A stretch of DNA of 64,000 bases from Thermoplasmatota archaeon (GCA_018818785.1 JAHIRF010000002.1:1-64000); one strand, 5' to 3'; shown: positions 25,415 to 34,200, counted from the stretch's first letter. Numbers and translations are program-made. Notes: generated by a model not told the origin, from the letters alone.

Positions 25415-26737
25415 ATGGGGAATACTGATAGGGTCAAGCGGAAGCCCGTGGTGAAGCGCGGGTCAACTCCCCCTAGGTTTGCAGGGGAGATGCTTAGCGT
25501 AGTTTCCGACGTCATGTCCGTCGAGCATCTCGACTCCGTTCTCCAGAAGATTGTATCAACTGTTGCTGATCTATTCTCAATTCGGGCATTGTTCATCTCC
25601 GTATTGGATGAGAATGAGCGAGTCTTCAGGATTAGGGCGACTCATGGTTATGATGATGCAAAGGTCGAGAAGATAAAGAAGATCACGCACAGCATCGAAA
25701 GGATGAGGAAGGATTTGGATGAGAAGTACAAGATACTCGACGGTGTCTATTTCATCCGACCTGGCCCAGAGGAATTCGCAAAATCCGACGAACCATTCTA
25801 CTTCAATATTCAGGATATCACCAAGCCAAGGACTAGTCCCGATGAATGGCACGAACTGGACTATCTCAAACTGGTGTTCACTGACAAAGATGGCTCCCCC
25901 AAGGGATACATTGAGATTGTCGAGCCATTATCACGAAATGTATTCGATAAGGAGACTCTCGAGGCGATGCAGATATTCTCGCAGCTCGCGGGAGTCGCCA
26001 TCGAGAATGCTAAGATGTTCCAGGCGCAGGTGGAGATCGCCAAGCGTTCCAGATTCTTGGCAGATATAATCGCTCACGACATCAACAATTTCAACCAAGC
26101 AGTGACAAGCTACCTTGCGATGGCGCAGAACGAGGAGCCAATCCCTAATCGCGCGATGAAATATCTCGACCGTGCATCCTCATCCGCATGGTCCATCAGT
26201 GAGCTGATTCAGAGAGCCAGCAAACTCGCGCGGATAGAAGAGGAAGGCGCCAGGAACATGGGTCCTGTAGACCTCGGCGAGGTTTTGAAGGAGAGCTCAT
26301 CTGAAATACTCCGTGAACCATTCGAATCCAAGGTCGCTATCGACCTCGCCCTGGGCAATCATCGATACTTCGTTCAAGGCAACGACCTCGCGAAAGAGAT
26401 ATTCGTGAACCTGTTGCACAATGCGGTAGAATACGATCCGCATGAGGATTTGAAGGTGGACGTGAGCATAGGAGAGTTCTCCGTCGATTATAGGAGATAC
26501 TGGTGTGTTTCGATTGCCGATAACGGTATAGGGATACCGGATTCGAAGAAGAACCTGGTTTTCGGAAGGTTCAATCGCGAAGATGACAGTATGCCTGCCA
26601 GTGGCCTTGGCCTATCTATCGTCAGAGCGATTGTCGAGGCCTACCATGGACTGGTATGGGTCGAAGACCGGGTCCCTGGAGATCATTCCAAGGGGTGCAT
26701 ATTCCGGGTGGCACTGCCCATGACTTCTGCAAAGTGA
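25415..26737 (+). CDS. Soluble GAF-like sensor histidine kinase 1
   Basis: A 440-residue cytoplasmic kinase. Residues about 25-210 form a GAF-like sensor containing P-D-E-W-H-E-L-D and ending G-V-A-I-E-N-A. The phosphoacceptor box is I-A-H-D-I-N-N-F near residue 226, with the H-D-x-x-N pattern instead of H-E-x-R. Then come the N box (N-L-L-H-N-A-V-E-Y), G1 (A-D-N-G-I-G-I-P-D) and G2 (G-L-G-L-S-I-V). There is no membrane segment, receiver domain or adjacent response regulator. It belongs to the same family as the kinases at 38174-39547 and 41566-43500. GTG at 25412 is an alternative start. Confidence 0.88.
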   Translation: MGNTDRVKRKPVVKRGSTPPRFAGEMLSVVSDVMSVEHLDSVLQKIVSTVADLFSIRALFISVLDENERVFRIRATHGYDDAKVEKIKKITHSIERMRKDLDEKYKILDGVYFIRPGPEEFAKSDEPFYFNIQDITKPRTSPDEWHELDYLKLVFTDKDGSPKGYIEIVEPLSRNVFDKETLEAMQIFSQLAGVAIENAKMFQAQVEIAKRSRFLADIIAHDINNFNQAVTSYLAMAQNEEPIPNRAMKYLDRASSSAWSISELIQRASKLARIEEEGARNMGPVDLGEVLKESSSEILREPFESKVAIDLALGNHRYFVQGNDLAKEIFVNLLHNAVEYDPHEDLKVDVSIGEFSVDYRRYWCVSIADNGIGIPDSKKNLVFGRFNREDDSMPASGLGLSIVRAIVEAYHGLVWVEDRVPGDHSKGCIFRVALPMTSAK

Positions 26738-26802
26738 GCAATCTAGCATGATTTTTTATCCTCATCCCAGAACGTTTATTTTGTAGCTTGTCGGTTCATC
26801 AT

Positions 26803-27570
26803 ATGAGTACAATGAAACTGGCGAAGAGGGTCGCGCTGATAACTGGTGGTTCTGAGGGGATCGGTTACGCAACCGCTAGATTGTTCCTTCAAGAGGGAGC
26901 TCGAGTCGTGATCACTGGCCGATCGCATCGGAAGGGAAACCGCGCAATAAATGAGCTGAATGATCTTGGTGATGTGATTTTCCTGAAGGGTGATGTATCC
27001 AAAAGCAGCGACGCGCGTGAAATAGTGAAGGCGACAATTGAAAGATATGGCCACATCGACATTCTCTTCAACAACGCTGGCGTGTATGTCGAGAAGCTTG
27101 CGGAGGATACGACCGAGCGTGAATGGGATCGGGTGATTGATACGAATCTGAAGGGCGTGTTCCTCATGGTGAAACACGCAGTGCCATACATGAAGAGGGA
27201 CGGTGGCGGGGTCATCATCAACAACTCTTCAGATGCGGGTCTCGTGGGCAACCGTAATTGTCCTGCATACTGCGCTTCAAAGGGTGGTGTGACAATCATG
27301 ACGAAGGCGATGGCACTTGACTATGCCTCGTATAATATCCGCGTCAATTCTGTCAACCCTGGCACGATTGACACTCCTATGCTGGCATATGAAGCGAAAT
27401 CATCCGGTGACTCGGGAGAGTATCTGAAGCGGATGGATGAGGAGCATCCCATGGGGCGTGTAGGCAGAGCCGAGGAGGTAGCCAGGGCGGTTCTGTTCTT
27501 GGCTTCTGATGATTCATCCTTCGTGACCGGAGCGGCATTGTCTGTGGATGGCGGCCTTACAGCGCAGTGA
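26803..27570 (+). CDS. Short-chain dehydrogenase/reductase 1
   Basis: A 255-residue classical SDR. The cofactor loop is T-G-G-S-E-G-I-G, followed by N-N-A-G, the catalytic serine in N-N-S-S-D, Y-x-x-x-K as Y-C-A-S-K, and V-N-P-G-T. It ends T-G-A-A-L-S-V-D-G-G, as many beta-ketoacyl reductase-like SDRs do. The substrate is unknown. A TATA-like TTTATTTT near 26775 lies about 25 nt before the ATG at 26803, pointing to a leaderless start there rather than at the TTG at 26788. It is similar to the SDR at 34587-35393. Confidence 0.85.
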   Translation: MSTMKLAKRVALITGGSEGIGYATARLFLQEGARVVITGRSHRKGNRAINELNDLGDVIFLKGDVSKSSDAREIVKATIERYGHIDILFNNAGVYVEKLAEDTTEREWDRVIDTNLKGVFLMVKHAVPYMKRDGGGVIINNSSDAGLVGNRNCPAYCASKGGVTIMTKAMALDYASYNIRVNSVNPGTIDTPMLAYEAKSSGDSGEYLKRMDEEHPMGRVGRAEEVARAVLFLASDDSSFVTGAALSVDGGLTAQ

Positions 27571-27575
27571 GATTG

Positions 27576-28046
27576 TCATAGCAAATAGTATCCGACATAC
27601 ACTGCCTCTCCTGAGAGGAACGCCATGAACCATACAATGTAGAGGTATGGCGAGAGTTTGATATGCAATGCGTTGAATTCTATCTTTCTCCGTGAGTAGG
27701 CTCCCGTGATGAGCATTGTAATCTCGAGTCCTATCACGACGATAGCTATGATTCCATGAATCACGAAGTATGCAATCATCAGTCCCTCGATATTCAACTT
27801 GCTGCCTTCGATCTCTCCGCCAAAGCTCCTGTATGCCATGTAGAAGATAGAGAGCGTCAGGTCCCATAGTATTCCGATCATGCCCGTCCATCTGTGATAT
27901 GGCAGATTCTTGCGTCCCGAGATATATGCATGCGTGAACAGTATTGCGACCGGAATCAATGCTATGGCAATGAAGGTGCTGATCCATGGAGCGTCTGTCA
28001 TGGGCTGGGTCGAGTAGGAATCCCCTACTCTAATCTTTCTCTTCAT
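27576..28046 (-). CDS. Four-helix membrane protein, possibly DUF420-like
   Basis: A 156-residue protein with four hydrophobic segments near residues 20-40, 55-75, 85-110 and 130-150. Conserved-looking histidines occur at the ends of helices (T-H-A-Y, Y-H-R-W, I-H-G-I-I, L-H-I-K-L), a pattern that in some membrane families holds heme or metals. DUF420 is my best guess from general layout, not from a decisive motif. The ATG at 28046 leaves room for the divergent ferritin-like gene; an in-frame extension to 28136 would overlap it. The gene converges on SDR 1, 5 bp away. Confidence 0.5.
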   Translation of the reverse strand: MKRKIRVGDSYSTQPMTDAPWISTFIAIALIPVAILFTHAYISGRKNLPYHRWTGMIGILWDLTLSIFYMAYRSFGGEIEGSKLNIEGLMIAYFVIHGIIAIVVIGLEITMLITGAYSRRKIEFNALHIKLSPYLYIVWFMAFLSGEAVYVGYYLL

Positions 28047-28121
28047 CAACTTTTCTTTCTTCCGAAGTTCGTGGAAAGTAATATGGGTCCCCAATGAGAA
28101 TTTGGAATCGGTGGTTAGGGC

Positions 28122-28652
28122 ATGATAGGGACTCAATCAATGGCGGCGGATATCCTGCGAACCGCGATTGAAATGGAACTCGAAGGGCAGAGACTTTTCG
28201 AGGATGCGTCTGAAAGGATGAATCATCCTCATACCAAGGAGATGTTTCTTAGTCTGGTGAAGCAGGAGATGCGCCACGTGCAGGTAATTGGCCATGAGCT
28301 GCACCGGATTGAGAGTGGCCTCGGGTGGTCGTCTCTGGAATCTGTGAAATCCGTTCGGGATGGATACCCGCACATTTCTGTTTTCGATGATAAGGGAGTC
28401 CCTGTCACGGGGTTGGACCCGAACATTGGCGAATTGGATGTGATCAGTCTTGGTATAGAAGTTGAGAAGAAATCGATTGATTATTATCGCGACGCTGGAT
28501 CGAAGGTCGACGATCCGAAGGCGCGCGAGATATTCAACTGGCTAGTAGGCGAGGAGGCTGGACATCTTCTGATTCTGAAGGCCGAGTATGATAACCGATC
28601 CGGATCCGGGTTCTACTTTGATAGCAGAGAATTCAGCCTCGAGGTCGAGTAG
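28122..28652 (+). CDS. Rubrerythrin/ferritin-like diiron protein
   Basis: A 176-residue four-helix protein without a rubredoxin domain. Iron ligands of the ferritin-like fold are visible as E-M-E-L-E-G-Q near residue 18, E-M-R-H near 49, a glutamate in E-V-E-K-K-S near 113 and E-E-A-G-H near 144. Relatives reduce peroxide or handle iron in anaerobes. A long loop between helices 2 and 3 is rich in Gly, Pro and Asp. Homoserine dehydrogenase converges 7 bp downstream. Rubredoxin, a possible electron donor, is about 1.1 kb away. Confidence 0.78.
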   Translation: MIGTQSMAADILRTAIEMELEGQRLFEDASERMNHPHTKEMFLSLVKQEMRHVQVIGHELHRIESGLGWSSLESVKSVRDGYPHISVFDDKGVPVTGLDPNIGELDVISLGIEVEKKSIDYYRDAGSKVDDPKAREIFNWLVGEEAGHLLILKAEYDNRSGSGFYFDSREFSLEVE

Positions 28653-28659
28653 AGGATAA

Positions 28660-29706
28660 TCATAGTGTTCCAGATCTTATCGATTCCACGATATGAAGCA
28701 TGTCAGAGAACACGGCATAAGCAGTCTGAGTCAGTTCAGGATTTGTCTCGAGGATGGTCAACTCCCCCATGAGATCAGTTCTTATTGTAATGGCACTTGA
28801 AGTACCGTTCACGGACCAAAATGGGCTTCTCGACGAAACTGACTCCGGCTTCACTTGCAGCACGACACCATCGTTATTCCTGGAGGCGCTCGCAACGAGT
28901 CTGATCCTATTATCCTGCCTAGCCGCTTCATTCATGGTTTCCGCTGTGATGCCATTTATGCCGATTCTATCGACATCTCGGGGGGTCATCCTGGCATCCA
29001 TGAGCACATTAGCGAGTGCGGTTATCTTTGCAGCGGCGTCCCATCCATCCAGATCCAGCGTGGGATCGGCCTCGGCGATACCTTTTGCCTGAGCCTCCAT
29101 CACTGCATCCTTCATACACCGTCCATTCGTCATCGCAGTGAGGACATAATTCGAAGTGCTGTTCAGTATACCTCTGATATCAATCACTTCACATCCTGGT
29201 AGGGTCTTCTCAATCAGGCTGAAGATCGGGGTTCCATCCATGACCGTACCCTCGAATCTGAACCTTGATCCCATCGATCTTGAAGTGGTCCTTAGGTCAT
29301 GATATGCGAATGCTATTGGCCCTTTGTTCGCCGTCACGACATCCATCCCCTCAGACAGGGCATGGGAGATATGGTCTATCGCCGGTTGACCGTCCTCGAT
29401 ATTTAGCGTCGTCAGTTCGATCATCATGTCCGCGATCGTGCGGTCGATGATCTGCCTCGCCGTGCATTCCGTGGCCTCATCGCCATACTCATCGAGCGAT
29501 TTTCCATTGGCGAGAAGGTCGAGGACCCGTTCAATATCCAATCCTCTATCCGATATCAGAGACCCTCTGCTGCGCGTGGATATTGCCACGACCTCCACAT
29601 CTAGTCCCTTGGTCTTGAGGAGCCAATCCCTCTTATCAACGAGCATCCTAGCGAATCCTTGACCGACGTTTCCGAACCCGATTATCGCCAGACGTAGAAT
29701 CATCAC
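28660..29706 (-). CDS. hom: Homoserine dehydrogenase
   Basis: Reduces aspartate semialdehyde to homoserine on the path to threonine and methionine. The 348-residue product has the NAD(P) loop I-I-G-F-G-N-V-G-Q near residue 8, A-N-K-G-P-I-A near 130, G-T-V-M-D-G-T-P near 156, and the active-site region E-A-D-P-T-L-D-L-D-G-W-D-A-A-A-K near 215. It ends without an ACT domain, so feedback control through that module is not expected. ATGs at 29706 and 29703 are both possible. Confidence 0.93.
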   Translation of the reverse strand: MMILRLAIIGFGNVGQGFARMLVDKRDWLLKTKGLDVEVVAISTRSRGSLISDRGLDIERVLDLLANGKSLDEYGDEATECTARQIIDRTIADMMIELTTLNIEDGQPAIDHISHALSEGMDVVTANKGPIAFAYHDLRTTSRSMGSRFRFEGTVMDGTPIFSLIEKTLPGCEVIDIRGILNSTSNYVLTAMTNGRCMKDAVMEAQAKGIAEADPTLDLDGWDAAAKITALANVLMDARMTPRDVDRIGINGITAETMNEAARQDNRIRLVASASRNNDGVVLQVKPESVSSRSPFWSVNGTSSAITIRTDLMGELTILETNPELTQTAYAVFSDMLHIVESIRSGTL

Positions 29707-29750
29707 TCAACCTCGGTTTCTTCGTGAATAGCAGGTGAGGTCAGATGCAC

Positions 29751-29918
29751 TCACAGCTGCACGAACTCGTCCTTCGTGACACCGCACTCCGGGCATGTCC
29801 AGTCTTCAGGTAGTTTCTCGAAAGGAGTTCCTGGGGCAATTGACTGGGTCGGGTCTCCCTGCTCTGGGTCGTATATATACCCGCAAACACTGCATTGATA
29901 CTTGGCCATTTCTGCCAT
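29751..29918 (-). CDS. Rubredoxin
   Basis: A 52-55 residue iron protein and one-electron carrier. Both knuckles are intact, C-S-V-C-G-Y at the N terminus and C-P-E-C-G-V near residue 45, with the usual Y-D-P-E-x-G-D-P between them. ATG codons at 29918 and 29909 both fit; the second gives the classic length. GTATATGC near 29934-29941 could be a TATA box for a nearly leaderless message. Diiron and ferritin genes nearby suggest an oxygen-defence role, which is inference. Confidence 0.93.
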   Translation of the reverse strand: MAEMAKYQCSVCGYIYDPEQGDPTQSIAPGTPFEKLPEDWTCPECGVTKDEFVQL

Positions 29919-30135
29919 GTACCAGTATCTCCATGCATATACTTGACATTGTTCGTTTGCATTGGTTCGATGCAGCGCTATCGATTCCATATTCGTCATG
30001 CGCTCAACCGCATCTTCTTGACATGAACAATCCTCGACAAGAATAGACGAAATTCGTAATTTATTTGACGATAATGCAGAGGAAATTGAAGCATGGGGTA
30101 TGAAAATCGCTCATATTTTGTTCGATTAGATACTC

Positions 30136-30147
30136 TTAAGTATATTC
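30136..30147 (+). promoter_or_regulatory. TATA-like box of the sdh operon
   Basis: CTTAAGTATATT. The predicted transcript start near 30168 would begin the message at the folded leader described below. Confidence 0.5.
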
Positions 30148-30167
30148 TTGCTGGTCTAGGCGACCCG

Positions 30168-30217
30168 GGGACTCAGCAGAAGAAAGTCTGATCGCAGGTT
30201 TAGAACCTGCCAGTCCC
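30168..30217 (+). promoter_or_regulatory. Structured, tRNA-like leader before sdhC
   Basis: GGGACT at 30168-30173 can pair with AGTCCC at 30212-30217, enclosing a hairpin with a stem of up to 7 bp (GCAGGTT/AACCTGC, 30194-30210). Read as a 5-bp stem with a 7-nt loop, that hairpin resembles a tRNA T-arm beside an acceptor-like stem, but D and anticodon arms are missing. It may be a leader fold or a decayed tRNA. Confidence 0.35.
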
Positions 30218-30258
30218 GCGTGACAAGATTGAATATGGAGTTTGGGCAAGGTGTTTGA

Positions 30259-30675
30259 ATGAAAGTAAGCAGCTTCAAATGGTTGTTCGGCAGGAACTCT
30301 GAGTTCTGGCCGACGAACATGAAGACTGGGATGTGGGCATGGGTCGGGCACAGACTCACGGGGTTGGTCCTCGTGGCATATGTGTTCTTGCACCTGGCGT
30401 TCATATCTACGGCATCTATTGGAGAGGGCGGTTCGAGCTTCGACGCACTCATGGAGACCACCTCTAAGCCGTTGTTCGTCGCAATGGACTTCCTGCTTGT
30501 TATCGTGGTCATATACCACGCTATGAATGGATTCAGGGTCGTACTCTTCGACTTGGGAGTGGGGATCAGGCGCCAGAAGTTGGTCTTCTTGGCTGCCATG
30601 GCTGTCTCCGCAGTGCTCATCGTCGGCGGTCTGCTGGCCATTTGGCACTTGGTGTTCCCTAATGGAGGTGCATGA
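30259..30675 (+). CDS. sdhC: Succinate dehydrogenase/fumarate reductase cytochrome b subunit C
   Basis: A 138-residue membrane anchor of complex II with three transmembrane helices. W-V-G-H-R-L-T-G near residue 29 is the quinone-side signature of SdhC proteins, and Y-H-A-M-N-G-F-R near 93 carries a likely heme-b histidine. GGTG lies 6 nt before the ATG. It is the first gene of sdhCDAB. The next gene starts 1 nt after its stop. Confidence 0.88.
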   Translation: MKVSSFKWLFGRNSEFWPTNMKTGMWAWVGHRLTGLVLVAYVFLHLAFISTASIGEGGSSFDALMETTSKPLFVAMDFLLVIVVIYHAMNGFRVVLFDLGVGIRRQKLVFLAAMAVSAVLIVGGLLAIWHLVFPNGGA

Positions 30676-30676
30676 G

Positions 30677-31063
30677 ATGTCTGAACAGATTGTTGCGACA
30701 TCCAAGGTAGCGGGGACTTGGGCCTGGTTCCTGCAGAGACTGTCCGCGATATTGCTGGTGATATTCCTTGGAATACACCTGTACGCTGCCCACTTCATGG
30801 GCGTGAGCGCCGAGACTGGGGACGAACCACTGCTCTCGTATGAGGAAGTGAGCCTCAGGTTGGACCAGGTGTTGTACATCGTCGTCGACTACGGTATGCT
30901 GTCGATGGTGCTGCTCCACGGTCTGAATGGCCTGAGGACAGTCATGCTTGATTTCGACATGTTCGTCAGGAGAAGGAAGCTGGTCGATGTTGGTCTCTGG
31001 GTCGTTGGTATAGCTACTATGATCTGGGGAATCGTCATCCTATGGCCCTTCATAACTGGATAA
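30677..31063 (+). CDS. sdhD: Succinate dehydrogenase/fumarate reductase membrane anchor subunit D
   Basis: A 128-residue partner of SdhC with three helices. F-L-Q-R-L-S-A near residue 18 parallels the H-R-L-T-G of SdhC, G-I-H-L-Y-A-A follows, and L-L-H-G-L-N-G-L-R near 85 holds a candidate heme ligand. The ATG at 30677 is fixed by GGAGGTG 6 nt upstream at the end of sdhC. An in-frame reading further upstream overlaps sdhC and is not credible. Confidence 0.85.
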   Translation: MSEQIVATSKVAGTWAWFLQRLSAILLVIFLGIHLYAAHFMGVSAETGDEPLLSYEEVSLRLDQVLYIVVDYGMLSMVLLHGLNGLRTVMLDFDMFVRRRKLVDVGLWVVGIATMIWGIVILWPFITG

Positions 31064-31076
31064 GGAGGTTTCCAAG

Positions 31077-32777
31077 ATGCACTACCACAAGATACTGGTT
31101 ATAGGTGGCGGCTTGGCAGGTCTCAGGGCCGCCATAGAGTGTGCTCCCAAGGCGGATACTGCGATCATATCGCAAGTACACCCTGTGAGATCCCACTCCG
31201 GGGCTGCGCAAGGTGGTGTCAACGCACCCTTAGCGAACAACCCTGAAGCCAAGGACGACACATGGGAGAAGCACGCATTCGACACTATCAAGGGAAGCGA
31301 TTACCTCGCCGACCAGGACTCCGTCGAATATATGACGAAGGAGGCTGGCCCCTGCATATACGAGATCGAACACTGGGGCTGTCCATTCTCGAGGACCGAT
31401 GAGGGCAAGATCGCCCAGAGGCCCTTCGGAGGGGCTGGATACCCTAGAACCTGCTTCGCTGCGGATAAGACTGGAATGTTCATGCTTCACACGCTCTGGG
31501 AAGTGTCCGTGAAGATGAACATACCGCTCTACGAGGACAGGGTAATGGTCGACCTGGTACTGGATGGGGACACATGCCGCGGAGTCATATGCCTCAACCT
31601 CAGGACGGGGGAACTCGAACCGTTCATGGCCGAGGCAGTCATAATCGCCAGCGGCGGAAGCGGCCAGATATATGGACGGTCGACCAATGCGTTGATCTCC
31701 ACCGGTTCTGCACAGTCCACATGCTTCAGGCGCGGGGTGCCTCTGAAGGACATGGAGTTCGTTCAGTTCCACCCGACCTCGCTCTTCGGGACTAACATCC
31801 TGATGACCGAGGGCGCGAGAGGCGAGGGCGGATACCTTGTGAACTCCCTTGGAGAGAGGTTCATGTCCAAATACGCCTCCAAGGCCATGGAACTGGCGCC
31901 GCGAGATATCGTGTCCCGATCGATCCAGACTGAGATCAACGAGGGCAGAGGCATCGATGGCAAGGACTTTGTCCATCTCGATCTGAGACATCTCGGTAGG
32001 GAGAAGATACTAGAGAGGCTTCCCGGCATCCGTGACCTTGCTATAAACTTCGTGGATGTGGACCCAATAGAGAAGCCGGTTCCGATCCAGCCTGGGCAGC
32101 ACTATTCTATGGGCGGCATAGACACCGATGTCCACGGGGCAACAAAGTTCAAAGGTCTCTATGCGGCCGGAGAATGCGGCTGCGTGAGCGTCCACGGTGC
32201 TAACAGACTCGGGGGCAACTCCCTGCTGGATACGGTCGTCTTCGGCAAGATGTCCGGAAGGGCAGCCGCTGAGCACGTGCTCGGAAAGGCGAAGCTCAAG
32301 GAAGGCGAGGGTGCGATGAACAAGTGCCTCCGCGAGGCAAAGGCGAAGATAGATTCGCTCCTTGCAAGATCTGGCACCGAGAATCATGCTGACATAAGGG
32401 CAGAGATGAAGGAGACTATGATCAAGAAAGTCGGCATATACAGGGACAAGGCACCGATGGAGGAGGCGCTTCAGAAGATCCGCGAGCTGAAGGAGCGTTA
32501 CCAGAGGATTACAGTGCAGAACAAGGGCAAGAGCTACAACGTGGACCTCTTCCGGGCATTCGAACTGGAAGGCATGCTCGATGTCGCCGAGGCCATTGTC
32601 GTAGGCGCTCTCAATAGGGAGGAGAGCAGGGGTGCACACTCCAGGCTCGACTTCAAGGAGAGGGACGACGCGAAGTTCCTGAGACACACGATTGCCACCT
32701 ATACTGCGAAGGGGATCGAGATCAGCTACTCGCCGGTCAAGATAACCAAGTACAAGCCTGAGGCAAGGAGGTACTGA
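31077..32777 (+). CDS. sdhA: Succinate dehydrogenase/fumarate reductase flavoprotein subunit
   Basis: Oxidises succinate to fumarate, or the reverse, at a covalently bound FAD. The 566-residue product has the FAD loop V-I-G-G-G-L-A-G-L at residue 8, S-H-S-G-A-A-Q-G-G with the FAD-linking histidine near 41, Q-F-H-P-T near 232 and T-E-G-A-R-G-E-G-G near 246 at the active site, and H-Y-S-M-G-G near 341. AAGGAGG lies before the ATG. Sequence alone does not show the direction of the reaction; the paired b-type anchors suit a quinone-linked enzyme. Confidence 0.95.
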   Translation: MHYHKILVIGGGLAGLRAAIECAPKADTAIISQVHPVRSHSGAAQGGVNAPLANNPEAKDDTWEKHAFDTIKGSDYLADQDSVEYMTKEAGPCIYEIEHWGCPFSRTDEGKIAQRPFGGAGYPRTCFAADKTGMFMLHTLWEVSVKMNIPLYEDRVMVDLVLDGDTCRGVICLNLRTGELEPFMAEAVIIASGGSGQIYGRSTNALISTGSAQSTCFRRGVPLKDMEFVQFHPTSLFGTNILMTEGARGEGGYLVNSLGERFMSKYASKAMELAPRDIVSRSIQTEINEGRGIDGKDFVHLDLRHLGREKILERLPGIRDLAINFVDVDPIEKPVPIQPGQHYSMGGIDTDVHGATKFKGLYAAGECGCVSVHGANRLGGNSLLDTVVFGKMSGRAAAEHVLGKAKLKEGEGAMNKCLREAKAKIDSLLARSGTENHADIRAEMKETMIKKVGIYRDKAPMEEALQKIRELKERYQRITVQNKGKSYNVDLFRAFELEGMLDVAEAIVVGALNREESRGAHSRLDFKERDDAKFLRHTIATYTAKGIEISYSPVKITKYKPEARRY

Positions 32778-32778
32778 G

Positions 32779-33516
32779 ATGACCGAAGGTGAGATTCCGA
32801 TAAAGGTACAGAGATTCGACCCGACGGCCGACAAACTGCCCTACTGGCAGACCTTCAATGTGAAGCTCAAGCCAGGGATGACGGTGCTTGATGCCTTGTT
32901 CGAAGTCCTGAACCATCAGGACGGGACATTGGGGTTCAGATTCTGTTGCAGGGCCGGTGTCTGCGGTTCATGCGCGATGGTCATAGGCGGGAAGACCCGA
33001 TTGGCCTGTGAGACCCAGATGAGCCAGTTCATGGGCAAGGGCGACCTGATGATCAGCCCTCTGCCGCACCAGAAGGTCGTCAAGGACCTGGCGGTCGACT
33101 ACACGCACTTCTTCGACAGGATCAAGAAGGTGAAACCCTACTTGGTGGGCAAGGAGCCCTATCCAGAGAAGGAGTTCATCCAGCTGCCGAAGGAGAGGAC
33201 GCCCATAAACGAGCCGATCGACTGCATTTTGTGCGGCTCCTGCACGAGCGCGTGTACGATGGCCTGGACGAACAGTGATTACCTGGGTCCCGCAGCGTTG
33301 ATGAAGTCCTACAGGTTCCTGGTCGATACGCGTGATTCGATACCTGAGCAGCGCATGGACATCGTCGAGAGCGAGAGCGGAGTATGGAGATGCCACACCC
33401 AGTTCAACTGCGTGGAGGTATGTCCGAAGAAGCTCAACCCTACCGAGGCCATACAGAGGATGAAGATCAAGGCCGTGAAGCGGAAGCTGTTCGGAAAGCG
33501 TGCGCTGAAGAAGTAG
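32779..33516 (+). CDS. sdhB: Succinate dehydrogenase/fumarate reductase iron-sulfur subunit
   Basis: A 245-residue subunit that carries electrons from FAD to quinone. The plant-type 2Fe-2S motif C-C-R-A-G-V-C-G-S-C lies near residue 55 with a further C at L-A-C-E. The 4Fe-4S motif is C-I-L-C-G-S-C-T-S-A-C near 152, where the residues after it are T-M rather than the usual proline. The last cluster motif is C-H-T-Q-F-N-C-V-E-V-C-P-K near 207. The ATG starts 1 nt after the sdhA stop. A strong hairpin follows. Confidence 0.94.
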   Translation: MTEGEIPIKVQRFDPTADKLPYWQTFNVKLKPGMTVLDALFEVLNHQDGTLGFRFCCRAGVCGSCAMVIGGKTRLACETQMSQFMGKGDLMISPLPHQKVVKDLAVDYTHFFDRIKKVKPYLVGKEPYPEKEFIQLPKERTPINEPIDCILCGSCTSACTMAWTNSDYLGPAALMKSYRFLVDTRDSIPEQRMDIVESESGVWRCHTQFNCVEVCPKKLNPTEAIQRMKIKAVKRKLFGKRALKK

Positions 33517-33538
33517 ACAATTCAAACCCGAGAAATAG

Positions 33539-33563
33539 CGAAGAGGCTCAAAGAGCCTCTTCG
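33539..33563. terminator. Strong hairpin terminator between sdhB and bacterioferritin
   Basis: A perfect 11-bp stem, CGAAGAGGCTC (33539-33549) and GAGCCTCTTCG (33553-33563), with an AAA loop, followed by a T-rich run ending TCGTTTT. It lies between convergent genes and could serve both. Confidence 0.75.
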
Positions 33564-33580
33564 GTTCTTTCGTTTTATAA

Positions 33581-34015
33581 TCACTTTTTCTTCTTCATCG
33601 GCTTCTCCTTGAGCGATGTGAAGAAGTCGTGATGATTCTCTTCATCTTCGAGTATAGCCTCGAAGATGAATCGAGTCGTCGGGTCTCCTTCCGCCTCGGC
33701 AACCTTCTGGATCTTCTTGTAGAGTTCGATCGCGTCTTCTTCGGCCTTTATATCGAAATCTATCATCTGCCAAAGTTCGTCGCCGACACTGATCTGCGTG
33801 GGTTTCGTCGTAGGGACGCCTCCGAGGTACCACAACCTCTCGGCTATCTTCTCTGCATGCTTCATCTCTGCGATAGCTACCTGCTTCATGTTATCTGTCA
33901 CAGCGAAGTGATCCACACCCATCCATTGCACGTGTTGCCACATATACTGTATGGAGACTTGGATCTCCCTCGCAATAGCCTTGTTCAACAATTCCTTCAA
34001 TTTCTCCGATGCCAT
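33581..34015 (-). CDS. bfr: Bacterioferritin-like ferritin
   Basis: A 144-residue iron-storage or detoxification protein of the bacterioferritin/DPS-like branch. Diiron ligands are visible as R-E-I-Q near residue 16, E-M-K-H-A-E near 50, E-E-D-A-I near 92 and E-D-E-E-N-H-H near 127. The protein ends in a Lys run. The ATG at 34015 is fixed by AGGAGGAAT before it; an upstream in-frame ATG at 34063 adds 16 residues without a family match. It follows the sdh terminator in the opposite direction. Confidence 0.88.
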   Translation of the reverse strand: MASEKLKELLNKAIAREIQVSIQYMWQHVQWMGVDHFAVTDNMKQVAIAEMKHAEKIAERLWYLGGVPTTKPTQISVGDELWQMIDFDIKAEEDAIELYKKIQKVAEAEGDPTTRFIFEAILEDEENHHDFFTSLKEKPMKKKK

Positions 34016-34200
34016 CTGATTCCTCCTTTCCTCAGGGCCGGATACCCAATTTGGGCTGACCACCCTGCCCTTGATGCCTGTCGATTGCTATCTTGACTGA
34101 TATAGATACTACCGAAGACAGAGGTGCATTGTAAACGAATGTATGCGCCGCGAACGAAAGATGTAATATGTTTGTCGTCGTCTCATCAAGGGGGCGGAAG

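Noticed and set aside
30168-30217. tRNA gene
   Set aside because: Only acceptor-like and T-arm-like pieces are present; D and anticodon arms are missing and the total length is too short.
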